A stretch of 64,000 nt of DNA from contig JAFDZV010000004.1 of assembly GCA_018266795.1 (NCBI GenBank), forward strand, positions 195,273-259,272, written 5' to 3'. This stretch comes from Bacteroidota bacterium (GTDB lineage: Bacteria > Bacteroidota > Ignavibacteria > OLB7). Under the pieces are notes generated by a model. That model did no database searches, was not told the origin of the DNA, and saw only the letters and a list, made by a program, of their open reading frames with translations. A program made the position numbers and the translations under genes. This document shows positions 9,015-20,501 of the stretch, one piece after another; the first letter of the stretch is position 1, and each line of letters begins with the position of its first letter.

Positions 9015-9671
9015 ATGGGCCAGCCGATGGAAACGAATCAGCCGGCGCCGGCGATTGTGGCGATCGATCCGCATCCGCTGCTGCATGCAGCCATGTTCGT
9101 TGCGCACTTCGGCCTGCCGCTGGAACAGCTTCCCTCCCCCGCATGGCTGCAGGAGCTGCTGCATTCCAATGCGGATGCCCCGGTTTGCAGAACCGAGGAG
9201 GTTCGCCAGGGCGTTCGCTCGATGCTGCGTCATGCCGGCTACAAGCCAACGGGACGGGGAAAGCCGGCAGCGGAGTATCTGGTGCGTGCCGAGGAGGATG
9301 GGGTGCTTGCCTCGATCAATTCCGCAGTGGATGCATGCAACGTGGTATCGCTCCACAGCGGTCTTCCGATCAGCCTGGTCGATCTGGACCGTACCCGCGG
9401 GCCGCTCAGGATAGGCGTCGCACCGGAAGGCGTATCGTACATCTTCAACCTCTCCGGCCAGTCCATCGATCTCGGCGGGCTTCTCTGTCTGTTCGATGCG
9501 GAGGGGCCATGTGCCAACGCCGTGAAGGATTCGCAGCGCACGAAGACGAGCGGAGCCACAACGCGTGCGCTCTCCATCATCTGGGGAGTGTGCGGGTTCG
9601 AGGAACATACCGCGAGCGCGGAGCGCTGGTATCGTTTCATTGTGGAGAGGCTCGGCGGGGAGTGCCGGTAG
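9015..9671 (+). CDS. B3/B4 (PheT-type) domain protein
   Basis: A 218-residue protein whose central and C-terminal part matches the free-standing B3/B4 domain related to the editing region of the phenylalanyl-tRNA synthetase beta chain: VVSLHSGLPISLVDLD (113-128), FNLSGQSID, and LFDAEGPCANAVKDSQRTKT split around residues 165-180. No catalytic synthetase module is attached. Standalone members are widespread and mostly uncharacterised; binding or hydrolysis of aminoacyl-type substrates is the usual guess. It begins two bases after the mbtH-like stop codon, which suggests co-translation and perhaps a link with amino-acid adenylation, but that link is inference. Confidence 0.85.
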   Translation: MGQPMETNQPAPAIVAIDPHPLLHAAMFVAHFGLPLEQLPSPAWLQELLHSNADAPVCRTEEVRQGVRSMLRHAGYKPTGRGKPAAEYLVRAEEDGVLASINSAVDACNVVSLHSGLPISLVDLDRTRGPLRIGVAPEGVSYIFNLSGQSIDLGGLLCLFDAEGPCANAVKDSQRTKTSGATTRALSIIWGVCGFEEHTASAERWYRFIVERLGGECR

Positions 9672-10191
9672 GATGGAGTTGCGCCCGGGCGATTGACCGG
9701 AGCAGGTTATCCCGAGGAGCGAGGAATCCGGTCTGCCGTGAGGGCAACGCCGTCGTTGAGAGCCGTCAACCGCAGGCGGCGCCACCGCAGGTGCACTGCC
9801 GGCCGATGATAGAGTACGCGCCCGGACATCCATCACCGTGGAGTCCGGGCGTCCGCGTTTATGCGGCTTCGGGGCCGGAATCGAGGAGGTGCGAACTTTT
9901 TTTCGCAATCACCACCTTTGGTGTGATGCCTCGGAATCTATTGTGTCAAGTACGTAATGCGCAGTGGTATTCGGCTTACTCACTGAGCCGGACGCCGCGG
10001 CGTCCACATTACTCCGCCTCCGTTGCGATCCCCCGGTCCCAGCGCGAGGCTTATGCGCGTTGGCATACGGCTCTGTGCCGTGTTCGTGAGTTCCTGCATC
10101 ACGAAGCGGCCAACGTCTTCGCGCAGATTCCGAAATGGTGTAGTGTGGCGCCAAAGCAGCGCGGCAATTCCCGACTCATCCCTTTGCCGTT
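9672..10191. other. Intergenic, 520 bp, no gene seen
   Basis: No convincing coding frame. It holds one GC-rich hairpin (9819-9851), an imperfect hairpin near 9909-9926 (TCACCACC TTT GGTGTGA) and a T7 run at 9896-9902. The promoter of the following secreted-protein gene probably lies in the last 150 bp but no box is clear. Confidence 0.6.
9819..9851. terminator. Possible hairpin terminator after the mbtH operon
   Basis: Perfect 9-bp stem CGCCCGGAC / GTCCGGGCG with a 15-nt loop, 148 bp after the B3/B4 stop. There is no immediate T tract; the T7 run is 45 bp further on. Weak call. Confidence 0.35.
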
Positions 10192-11505
10192 ATGCATCCC
10201 GTGCGAACGCTACTCCATGCCGCTCTCCTCCTCTGTACAACAGCAGTGATGTTGTTCGGTTCCGCAACCGCCGTTGCGGCCGGCTCCGATCGCGGCGGCA
10301 CCGTCACCCGGATCGACTTCTCCGGAAGCGGCCGCATTCCGCTGCGCCCGGATCCCACCGTGGAGAAACCGTTCACGGAGATCCAGCCGCACTGGAAGGA
10401 AGGCCAGCCGATGCTTGCCGTGGCATACGTCAGCGGCACCATTCCCACGGTTGGTGTAACGCTCGACGTATCGAACCAGAATCTTCCTGCGAACACGGTT
10501 GTACGCGGCGTCGGGCCTGATGGGATCGACTTCCCGCCAACGCCGGTTGCGCCGAGCGTTGCGGGTACGCGTGCAGCGCTGGTCTACCCACCGCATTCCG
10601 CATCGCGCCCGTTTCAACCCGGCGCCATCTGTTCGTACGAGCCGTTTACCGTCAGCTGGGAAACGTCGATCGATGGCGGTGCCCATTGGAAGGCGCAGGC
10701 CGAATCCCGTTGCACGCTCTATATCACCCGCTCCTCACCCGTGCGCGAGGTGCCGGAGACGGGATATGCCTTCTTCGAGTCGTTGTTCGCGATATCGTGC
10801 CACAACGCAAGCGGCGCAACGTCGGACTCCGCCATCATCAAATGCATCTGGAGACCGTTCGCCGATCGGGATGTGCGATTGCTGTCCGGTGATACGCTTG
10901 CGTTCTACCGGCACAAGAACGCCGCGCCGGAAACCACAACTGGTGGATTGATCTTCACGAAAACGGGCATCTGCTTCGCATGGGCTCATCTGCTGATCGA
11001 CCTGCTGCGCGTGCAGGGCATCCAGCCGCACAACAGCTATGTGGTTCTCAGCACACCGGAGTCCACGCAGTACGGTCCAGTGGTCGGCATGCTGATTCGG
11101 AACTGCCAGTTCATGACGCCGTCCGGAACGCAGGAGTGCCCGGACTATCCATACGTTGCCGCGTTCGATCCGCATACCAATCTGGATCTGGTTGGTCCGG
11201 ATGTATTCAGCAGACCGGGCATTGCGGCGCAGGGGGAGCCGGATCCGGTGTCGCTGTTTCGCAATCATGTGCTCGTCTGCCTGGACGGCACCTACTACGA
11301 TCCCAGCTACGGCCGTACGTACGCCTCCATCGACGAATTCTACAATGTGATTGCAGGCTGGGTTGTGCTCGGGCGCGGGAACGAGGCGGCGATGAAGTTC
11401 GATCTGAACGGTGACGGAACGATCGATAACACCGATGTCACCGTGGGTCGTGTAAGCAACAATCCTCACCGCCTGGCATTGAACGTGACTCGCCAGGATT
11501 ATTGA
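10192..11505 (+). CDS. Secreted transglutaminase-like protein, paralog 1
   Basis: A 437-residue protein with a signal peptide (hydrophobic 8-28, cleavage near VAA). The C-terminal half carries a transglutaminase/cysteine-protease-like triad in the expected order: C261 in TGICFAWAHLLIDLL, H359 in FRNHVLV and D370 in TYYDPSYG. The N-terminal half (about 35-185) is beta-rich with no family I recognise. Near the end, 404-415 (DLNGDGTIDNTD) is a perfect EF-hand/dockerin-type calcium loop. It is about half identical by eye to the next gene. The substrate is unknown; peptide cross-linking or cleavage outside the cell are both possible. No Shine-Dalgarno is obvious before 10192. Confidence 0.75.
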   Translation: MHPVRTLLHAALLLCTTAVMLFGSATAVAAGSDRGGTVTRIDFSGSGRIPLRPDPTVEKPFTEIQPHWKEGQPMLAVAYVSGTIPTVGVTLDVSNQNLPANTVVRGVGPDGIDFPPTPVAPSVAGTRAALVYPPHSASRPFQPGAICSYEPFTVSWETSIDGGAHWKAQAESRCTLYITRSSPVREVPETGYAFFESLFAISCHNASGATSDSAIIKCIWRPFADRDVRLLSGDTLAFYRHKNAAPETTTGGLIFTKTGICFAWAHLLIDLLRVQGIQPHNSYVVLSTPESTQYGPVVGMLIRNCQFMTPSGTQECPDYPYVAAFDPHTNLDLVGPDVFSRPGIAAQGEPDPVSLFRNHVLVCLDGTYYDPSYGRTYASIDEFYNVIAGWVVLGRGNEAAMKFDLNGDGTIDNTDVTVGRVSNNPHRLALNVTRQDY

Positions 11506-11843
11506 TTCACGCTCTTCGGGGCTCTATCGTGTGATCGAATACTGCCGGCCCGCCGAATGCAGGCTGCAGGCCGGCCGTACGGCTCTTCGTTGCGCTGGCG
11601 TGATTCGCGATGCGGCTCATCGCCATCACGTCCGTTTGCAGGCCGCGCGCTCGCGCTGCAGGATCGCCGTCCCCGGCTTGGACTGCCTCATCCCCCAGCG
11701 CTGTATCTCCCGGCATTGCCTCCGCGTTTTACCTCGTAGTCTCCCGGTCGTAATGCACTGTGGCAATGCATGCCGCCGGCTCACATCCCTCAACGGAACG
11801 CGCACATTACGCGATCCCTCCGCGCACTCATCCCTGGAACATC
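11506..11843. other. Intergenic between paralogs, 338 bp
   Basis: No reading frame with the expected codon pattern and no clear promoter or terminator. Short palindromes rich in GGCC occur near 11546-11580. Nothing else seen. Confidence 0.5.
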
Positions 11844-13172
11844 ATGCGCACAGTTATTCGGCATACTGCACACCGTCCACCGATATCCGCATCGCTCTAT
11901 CTGCTTCTGCTGGTTGTTGCCGCGAGCGCCGTTCCGGCAACGGCCGGCAACGCGAACAACGATGCGGAGGTTGTGCGAATGGAATTCTCGGGGAGCGGTC
12001 GCATTCTACTGCGGTCCGATCCCACACCTGAGGCGCCTTTCTCGGAAATAGAACCAATCTGGCGTCGCGGGGGAAGGAATCTCTCGGTGGCATATGCAAG
12101 CGGAAGCGTGCCGGTGCTCAGCGTAACTATCGAGCTGCCGGCCGCGGCGGCGCAGCAGCCGATGATGGTGCGAGGCATCGGGCCGGACGATCTGAGTTTT
12201 CCGGCTGTTGCCGTGAAGCCTGAATTCAACGGAACCGTTGCAACGCTGCAGTATCCCGCACGGCAGGCGCTCCGCTCCTTCGAACCATCCATGGTCTGCA
12301 CGTACGAGCCGTTTACCGTGCAGTGGGAAACCTCCACGAATGGCGGTGCAACATGGACGTGCCGCGCCATCTCCCGCAACACTGTCTACGTAACGCTTGC
12401 ACGTCCGGTGGAGGAACAGCCCGAGGTTGGATATGCATGCATCGAGTCGCTTCTTGCCATCTCGTGCCGTGATGCCAATGGCGCCACAACGGAGACGGAA
12501 GTGATCGGCGACGTGTGGCAGGACTTCAAGGATCGTGTGGTTCAGACTGTATCGGGCGATACGCTTGCGTTCTATCGCCACAAGAGGGTGGACCCACAGG
12601 CCACAACCGCCGGGCTGCTCTTCACGAAGTCAGGCGTCTGTTATGCATGGGCGCACCTGCTGATCGATCTGTTGCGTGTGCACGGCATCACCCGGCACAA
12701 CTGCTACGTGCTACTCACGGCGCCTGCGGCAACGGCCTACGGACCGGTTGATGGGATGCTGATGAAGAACTGTCAGTTCGGAAATCCATCCGGGGCCGAC
12801 GTCTGTCCGGACTTCCCATATGTTGCGGCGTTCGATCCGCACCGCACGTTCGATCTCGTGGGGCCCGATGTCTACAGCCGGCCCGGCCTGCCCGCTCAGG
12901 GCGAACCCGATCCTGTTGCACTTTTCCGCGATCACAGCATCGTCTTCCTGGACGGTGTGTACTACGATCCCAGTTACGGCCGCACCTATTCCTCGCTCGA
13001 CGAGTTCTACAACTACATTGCCGGCTGGGTTGTGCGCAGCCAGGCGAATGAACTGGCTGTGAACTACGATCTCAATGGCGATGGGAAGATCGAAGATCGC
13101 ATGATGACGATTGCACGGGTGAGCAACGATGCACATCATCTTGCACTGAGCGTTACGCGCAGCGACTACTGA
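11844..13172 (+). CDS. Secreted transglutaminase-like protein, paralog 2
   Basis: A 442-residue tandem duplicate of the preceding gene. It has a signal peptide (hydrophobic 17-32) and the same triad: C266 in SGVCYAWAHLL, H364 in FRDHSIV and D375 in VYYDPSYG. The calcium loop is degenerate here (DLNGDGKIEDRM lacks the last acidic residue). Paired cysteines elsewhere (C152/C173, C310/C321) are shared with paralog 1 and suggest disulfides in an exported protein. The start is set by the signal peptide; longer in-frame starts add a proline/histidine-rich stretch unlike a leader. It is convergent with a LuxR-type regulator. Confidence 0.75.
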   Translation: MRTVIRHTAHRPPISASLYLLLLVVAASAVPATAGNANNDAEVVRMEFSGSGRILLRSDPTPEAPFSEIEPIWRRGGRNLSVAYASGSVPVLSVTIELPAAAAQQPMMVRGIGPDDLSFPAVAVKPEFNGTVATLQYPARQALRSFEPSMVCTYEPFTVQWETSTNGGATWTCRAISRNTVYVTLARPVEEQPEVGYACIESLLAISCRDANGATTETEVIGDVWQDFKDRVVQTVSGDTLAFYRHKRVDPQATTAGLLFTKSGVCYAWAHLLIDLLRVHGITRHNCYVLLTAPAATAYGPVDGMLMKNCQFGNPSGADVCPDFPYVAAFDPHRTFDLVGPDVYSRPGLPAQGEPDPVALFRDHSIVFLDGVYYDPSYGRTYSSLDEFYNYIAGWVVRSQANELAVNYDLNGDGKIEDRMMTIARVSNDAHHLALSVTRSDY

Positions 13173-13266
13173 TACGCTTCCATGGCCGCCCGCGGAAGCG
13201 AATGGCTCCACGCGCCGGCGAAAGCGCTGCGGGAGCGTTCGGTGCCTGCGGCAGCGGCCGCGGCAT

Positions 13267-14064
13267 CTACTCGTCCCCCTCGATCATCGGTGCGAAGTAA
13301 CGGGCGAAGAGCTCGGTGGCGCTTCGCGCGCCGGTTTTGCGATGGATCTTCTTCACATGCTTCTTGACGGTGTCGATGGAGATATAGAGGCGGCGCGCGA
13401 TCTCATCGTACTTGCGTCCGAAGACATGGAGCGTCAATACCTCCAGCTCACGACTGGTCATCCCGGTTTTCCGGGCGATCGCGTGAAGCACGTCGTGGAA
13501 CACACGCCCCACAGGACGGGCGGATGAATGACGTGCCACGAGATCGGTGAGCATGAAGGTGAGAAAGGTCTCCATGCCCTTCATCACCGAACGCGTCTCC
13601 TCGGACGTGAATCCCTTCTTGCGTTCGCGCAGCAGGGTGATCGTGCCGAGGTCGTCGCCCGCATGAAGGAAGTGGAACACCATCGGCTCATGGTAGTGGG
13701 CGTCGTCGAACGGCGGCCACGAGAGTATGTTGGGTCCGGGATGTGCATCCACATGGATATCACTCTGAGTGGCGCGCGACTTGCTTCCGCGACGCGGCGG
13801 AGTGTAGAGCCGGCAATTCAGATTTATTCTCACTGCAACCCGATCGACATCCGCGAAGAGCGCCGTCAACTCGTCCGTGAAGCGGCGGACCCACTCCATC
13901 GGGTCTCCGGTTAACGGAAGCGCGTTGAGGAAGCGGAGAAGTGAATCGGGAAGCAGCGTGATGGCATTCGGGTGACGGTCGCGATTCTGCGGTCCATGTG
14001 CATATGAACCGCTCGGATCGTCGTGTCCGTGCATGCCGGAGTTGTGCTTGCGATGACGCGGCAT
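13267..14064 (-). CDS. LuxR-type regulator, family member A
   Basis: A 265-residue protein. Residues 203-257 form a LuxR/GerE helix-turn-helix (SRELEVL, then YISIDTVKKHVKKIHRKTG). The first ~170 residues are not a receiver domain: there is no phospho-Asp pattern. They begin with a block, FLNALPLTGDPMEW (45-58) then DVDRVAVRINLNC (72-84), that recurs in two other regulators in this window at 46237-47142 and 47747-48625. A TITLLRER strand (141-148) followed by helices recalls GAF/PAS-type sensors, which is inference. It is convergent with the transglutaminase-like pair, which it might control. The start is uncertain within the His-rich N-terminus. Confidence 0.82.
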   Translation of the reverse strand: MPRHRKHNSGMHGHDDPSGSYAHGPQNRDRHPNAITLLPDSLLRFLNALPLTGDPMEWVRRFTDELTALFADVDRVAVRINLNCRLYTPPRRGSKSRATQSDIHVDAHPGPNILSWPPFDDAHYHEPMVFHFLHAGDDLGTITLLRERKKGFTSEETRSVMKGMETFLTFMLTDLVARHSSARPVGRVFHDVLHAIARKTGMTSRELEVLTLHVFGRKYDEIARRLYISIDTVKKHVKKIHRKTGARSATELFARYFAPMIEGDE

Positions 14065-14672
14065 AGAGTGGAACGCGTGAACAAACGCCGGAACCTCTCG
14101 AAGGTCCGATCAGATCACGGAATAGATGTAATAGCAGGCCGCGGATGCCAGCGGTGGCCAGTTCAATCGGTTGCTCACGGTGCCTTTATTGCAGGAGAGA
14201 CGGGGCCCGCATGTCACCCTTGGGGACTGCACATAATCAACGGACCACACTGATCAGAAGAGCTAGACTTCCGCTTGTTCGGGACCAGGAACCATTGCGC
14301 ATGAGGGATCGATGCGACACCCGTACCGGGCAAACAACTTCACATTTTCACCCCCTATCAAGAAAGTACCCTCACGGGTACTTTTTGGGCCGCGAGTTTC
14401 GAACAGTTCGTCAGTTCGTGTGTATGGTCGGGTAGTGGTGCAAGCCGCGGCGACGCCTGCATTGCATGCCGCGAGTGCAGTGTATACGGGGCATTGCGGC
14501 GTGCGGTGTGCCTGAGTGATTGCTGCCCGAATGCGTTGCGGGCACGGTGTTTGCGGCGCAGCGCAGGGCAAGCCGTTGGCAGCCGTGTTTGGATGCTCGG
14601 CGTGAATCACCGCCCGGCCCCGTGGCCGGCGTGCGTTCAGACGGTTCGGAACGCACGCGCCACAGCGGGTAT
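14065..14672. other. Intergenic, 608 bp, with one terminator
   Basis: Upstream region of regulator A and downstream region of the aminotransferase (both minus strand). It contains the hairpin at 14363-14386. No open frame has family-like features or a plausible start. Confidence 0.6.
14363..14386. terminator. Rho-independent terminator, possibly bidirectional
   Basis: 9-bp stem AAAGTACCC / GGGTACTTT, loop TCAC, continuing into TT on the plus strand (five T in all) and TTT then C on the minus strand. It probably ends minus-strand transcripts arriving from the aminotransferase gene 290 bp away. Confidence 0.6.
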
Positions 14673-15839
14673 CTAGCCGGCGCTCCTCATGGTGATTGCA
14701 CGGATGCCTGCACAGAGGCGCTCGATGTCGGCCGGCGTGTTGTATCCCTGAATGGATATTCTGATGAGGCTGCGGCCGTTGAACCAGGGGAACACCGGTA
14801 TCTCGACCAGGTGCTCGTTGAACAACCGTTCCTGAAGTGCGGCGGCGTCGATCTCGGCCGGGAGGAGGAATGAGCTCATCTGCGCGAACCAGGCATCGTC
14901 ATCCGGAGCAACGGGCACAAATCCGAATTCCTTCGAGAGCGCTTCGCGCGCATCGCGCACGAGCTCGTGACACCGGGCGCGCACGCTTTCCCACCGGTGC
15001 TCCTGCTGAAAGCGGATCGCCGCCGGCACAGAGAGCGCGGGGCTCAGATCGCGCGTCCCCCACATCTCGTGATGATCGATGAACGTAGAGCTTCCGGGAG
15101 CCACCGCCTCCCATCCCCAGCTGACTACCAGCGGTTCCAGCAGCGGCTGCAGTTCGCGGCGTGCATACAGAAACGCGGAGCCCTTCGGCGAGCAGAGCCA
15201 CTTGTGAAGATTGCCCGTGTAGAAGTCCGCGCCCAGCGCCTCCAGGTTCAGCGGGATCTGTCCCGGCGCGTGCGCTCCGTCGATGAGCGTGACGATGCCG
15301 CGCTCGCGGGCGAACTCGCAGATCTGGCGTACGGGGATCGTGAGCGCGGTTGGCGATGTAATATGGCTGATGAAGATCACACGCGTGGCGGGAGTCACCT
15401 GCGCGAAGAAGCCCTCCAGGAACTCCGCATGTGTGGTCACCGGGATCGGGACCTGTGCGGCACGGTAGGTGAAGCCGTTCTTGCCCGCCAGGAAGCGCCA
15501 CGTGCGGCTGCATGCGCCATACTCGTGATCGGTGGCAAGCACCTCGTCTCCGTGGCCGAGACGAAGCGAGCGCGCAACGATGTTCACGCCGATGGTTGCA
15601 TTGGTAACATGCACCGCATCGAGCGGGTCGCATCCGATGAATCGGGCAAGCTCTCCCTGCGCGTCGCGAAGCAGCTGCGGCAGACGGCGTGCGAAAAACT
15701 CCACGGGCTCACCCTCGAGCTCCCGCTGCCATCGGATGTTCTCCTCGAACACCGGGCGCGGGCAGGCGCCGAATGATCCGTGATTCAGGAACACCACGTC
15801 GGGGCGGAGCAGAAAGAACGAGCGAAGATCGTTGGACAT
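14673..15839 (-). CDS. Class V PLP aminotransferase, isopenicillin-N-epimerase-like
   Basis: A 388-residue fold-type I PLP enzyme. The N-terminal FLNHGSFGACP (17-27), LIDGAHAPGQ (185-194, with D188 for the pyridine nitrogen) and the lysine motif GNLHKWLCSPKG (209-220, Schiff-base K213) are the hallmarks of the CefD/isopenicillin-N epimerase-like branch. Members act as epimerases, C-S lyases or cysteine desulfurase-like enzymes; the substrate cannot be told from sequence. No beta-lactam genes are nearby. A TATTTTCG element ends 5 nt before the ATG, so the mRNA may be leaderless. It is monocistronic. Confidence 0.88.
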   Translation of the reverse strand: MSNDLRSFFLLRPDVVFLNHGSFGACPRPVFEENIRWQRELEGEPVEFFARRLPQLLRDAQGELARFIGCDPLDAVHVTNATIGVNIVARSLRLGHGDEVLATDHEYGACSRTWRFLAGKNGFTYRAAQVPIPVTTHAEFLEGFFAQVTPATRVIFISHITSPTALTIPVRQICEFARERGIVTLIDGAHAPGQIPLNLEALGADFYTGNLHKWLCSPKGSAFLYARRELQPLLEPLVVSWGWEAVAPGSSTFIDHHEMWGTRDLSPALSVPAAIRFQQEHRWESVRARCHELVRDAREALSKEFGFVPVAPDDDAWFAQMSSFLLPAEIDAAALQERLFNEHLVEIPVFPWFNGRSLIRISIQGYNTPADIERLCAGIRAITMRSAG

Positions 15840-15844
15840 GAAGG

Positions 15845-15852
15845 CGAAAATA
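15845..15852 (-). promoter_or_regulatory. Promoter-like TATTTTCG element directly before a start codon
   Basis: On the minus strand TATTTTCG lies 5 nt before the aminotransferase ATG. It resembles the -7 element (TAnnTTTG) of Bacteroidota promoters. A TTG lies 16 nt further upstream, slightly closer than the usual 19-21. Confidence 0.4.
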
Positions 15853-16001
15853 GGGAAGAGGGGGATAGCAACTAACGATCTGACAATGGGTTACCAATCG
15901 GCGGCGGCAGTTCATGGTGATGCTGCACACCCGGCCTGCCGCGCGGGCTCGCCGTGTCTCTGTCCGGAGGCAGCGTACATACGGCCGCCCGCAAATAATT
16001 T

Positions 16002-16031
16002 CGGCCCGGAGGACCTGTCTCCTCCGGGCCG
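16002..16031 (-). terminator. Rho-independent terminator of the M48 peptidase gene
   Basis: Perfect 12-bp GC-rich stem (CGGCCCGGAGGA / TCCTCCGGGCCG) with a 6-nt loop, 65 bp after the peptidase stop. On the minus strand it is followed by AAATTATTTG. Confidence 0.75.
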
Positions 16032-16095
16032 CTGGCTCCAGAATGTCAACGTTCGGAGTTGCCGGAATGCCGGCGCTCCTTCGGTGCATCTGGTA

Positions 16096-17154
16096 TTACT
16101 TGGAATCGTCGTTGCCGTTCGATGAGTTCCCGCCGCCGTTGAAGAAGGAACTGAACGCCTCCTTCGCCTTTGCACGTACGGAGTCCGCAGTCTCCATGGC
16201 ATTGCGCAACGTCTCGGCGAGCGGATCCTTGGAGGCGTTGAAGTCCTCGCGATAGTTGCGGGCTGCCTCGCGGAAGTTGTTCATGGGATCATCCTTCGCG
16301 TCGCCGTCCCGCCCCAGATAATCGCCGGCGAGGATCTTGCCGTAGGCGCCGCTGTCCACCCAGGTCTTGAGTTCGGTGAGGCGGAGCACCGGGAACGGAT
16401 GGCTCTGGCCGACAAGGTTCAGCAGCTTGTGCATGCTGTCCAGTACGCTCGGCGAGCCTTCGTAGTCCGCGGCCTGAAGGAAGAACTCGTTGATATCCAT
16501 CTCCGACGTACGCGGGCCGCCGGCGAGTTTCATCAGCACGTTGTAGTATACCTGCGGGTCCTGTACAACCAGAAGGCCGGCGCGATCGGCGCTCAGTTCG
16601 CTCTTGCGGTCCCACTCCTTCAACGCGATGATGACCGCGAGGATGGAGGCGCCGCCCAGTGGCACGCTGAAGGCGGCCACGGAGAATTTGATCAGGAGCT
16701 GCAGCAGTGTCTTGTAGAGCACGTGCCCGCTCATACAGTGTCCCAGCTCGTGGCCGATGATGGCGAGGATCTCGTCATCGGTCATCCCATCAACGATGGA
16801 GGAGTTGAGAACGATGAACGGCTTTTCCACGCCGATCGCACCTGCATTGAGGAAGGGGCTCTGCGAAACGTAGAGCTCCGGAACTTCCTGCATGTCCAGC
16901 AGATCGCACGCCTCGCGATGCAGTCGGTTGATCCGCGGGAACTGGTTGGCGGAAACGCGAACGGCGGAGGCGAGCGTTATCAGTCTGAGCGATCGTTCGG
17001 TGGTAATGCCGATAAGCTTCTGCAGCAAGGTATCCAGGCCGGGCACCTTGCGCACGGCCGTCAGTGCGGCGCGGTCCGCCGGGTGCTCCCATGCCTTCGA
17101 GCTGATGCCGGGGAACTTCGTCTTGATCCTCCGAATCGATGATGCATCATCCAT
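16096..17154 (-). CDS. M48 family zinc metallopeptidase
   Basis: A 352-residue protein with the zinc motif HELGH at 135-139 and the third ligand E186 in the SELSADRAG segment, as in HtpX/M48 enzymes. Unlike HtpX there is no pair of N-terminal membrane helices; one hydrophobic stretch (about 155-178) follows the motif and could associate with the membrane. The C-terminal ~60 residues are charged and end in a Gly/Asn/Ser-rich tail, probably disordered. M48B-like members without N-terminal helices are common and act in envelope protein turnover. It is monocistronic with its own terminator. Confidence 0.88.
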   Translation of the reverse strand: MDDASSIRRIKTKFPGISSKAWEHPADRAALTAVRKVPGLDTLLQKLIGITTERSLRLITLASAVRVSANQFPRINRLHREACDLLDMQEVPELYVSQSPFLNAGAIGVEKPFIVLNSSIVDGMTDDEILAIIGHELGHCMSGHVLYKTLLQLLIKFSVAAFSVPLGGASILAVIIALKEWDRKSELSADRAGLLVVQDPQVYYNVLMKLAGGPRTSEMDINEFFLQAADYEGSPSVLDSMHKLLNLVGQSHPFPVLRLTELKTWVDSGAYGKILAGDYLGRDGDAKDDPMNNFREAARNYREDFNASKDPLAETLRNAMETADSVRAKAKEAFSSFFNGGGNSSNGNDDSK

Positions 17155-17349
17155 ACGTGATCGTTCCTGTTAGTTGATTCGTATCGTGAAGCCCCCGCGC
17201 AGCATTCACGTAAGGGCACCGAGGTTGGATATCGTACGATAAGGCAAAAAGATTCACCCATCGCACCACAAAGTATCCGCCGGGAAGGAAATATCGGCCT
17301 CCACGGGTTCCGGCCCGGTTGCCACGAATCCGGCTGCTCCGAAACAGTA

Positions 17350-17379
17350 CGCGCCGCCCCGGGTTGCCGGGGCGGCGCG
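17350..17379 (-). terminator. Terminator of leuS
   Basis: Perfect 13-bp stem (CGCGCCGCCCCGG / CCGGGGCGGCGCG) with a 4-nt loop, 68 bp after the leuS stop. The minus-strand tail TACTGTTTC is only moderately T-rich. Confidence 0.7.
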
Positions 17380-17446
17380 CTTCGGGAGGAATGCACTCCC
17401 TGCATGAAATGGTGTTTGTGTTCGTGAGTGCGGATTCTCCGCCGGA

Positions 17447-20056
<2,610 letters not shown>

Positions 20057-20107
20057 ATGCCTATTGGTTTGTTCTTGGGCGCCCGCCGCTCTCAGGCAGG
20101 TGCATCG

Positions 20108-20371
20108 TCACGTATGCTGTTCCTTCGCGGCCTGGGCCGTAGCGCGCAGGCAGGCCGCCCGTTCGCCGGCCGTGTTCACCGGCATTCGCTCCCATCTGCC
20201 GCAGCGTTTCAGATCGGCAAAGAGTCCTGCACCGTCCTCATGGAAATGAAGAAGTGCGGATGACTTCCGGTAGAAGCATCCTGGGGTGCGTTCGGTTACC
20301 CCGGGGAGCTCCCGGACGGATTCCAGGAGATCGGCCAGCAGGTGGAGCGTGGCCTGGCTTGCATGTTTCAT
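20108..20371 (-). CDS. Small conserved-looking protein upstream of leuS
   Basis: An 87-residue protein starting at MKHASQ. The middle is ordered and distinctive: LPGVTERTPGCFYRK, then ALLHFHEDGAGLFADLK and a PVNTAGE segment. I recall similar small proteins with an FHEDPAGLFADV-type motif but cannot name a family or function. It is soluble, without a signal peptide. The gene lies 51 bp upstream of leuS on the same strand. A longer frame upstream exists but its residues look non-coding, so the internal ATG is preferred. Confidence 0.65.
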   Translation of the reverse strand: MKHASQATLHLLADLLESVRELPGVTERTPGCFYRKSSALLHFHEDGAGLFADLKRCGRWERMPVNTAGERAACLRATAQAAKEQHT

Positions 20372-20501
20372 GGGCCGTGCAACTTGTGGGCGCCTCGCGG
20401 AGCCGGCAGCGGGATCGGCGCTGTTCATCTGGCCGCTAAACAGCCGCGCCGCAGCGACATCTGGTCGGCTACGGCGCGGGAAGAATGATTCTGAGGGTTG
20501 G

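Noticed and set aside
11507-11716. Short minus-strand frame between the transglutaminase-like paralogs
   Set aside because: No start context, no domain; composition like non-coding GC-rich DNA.
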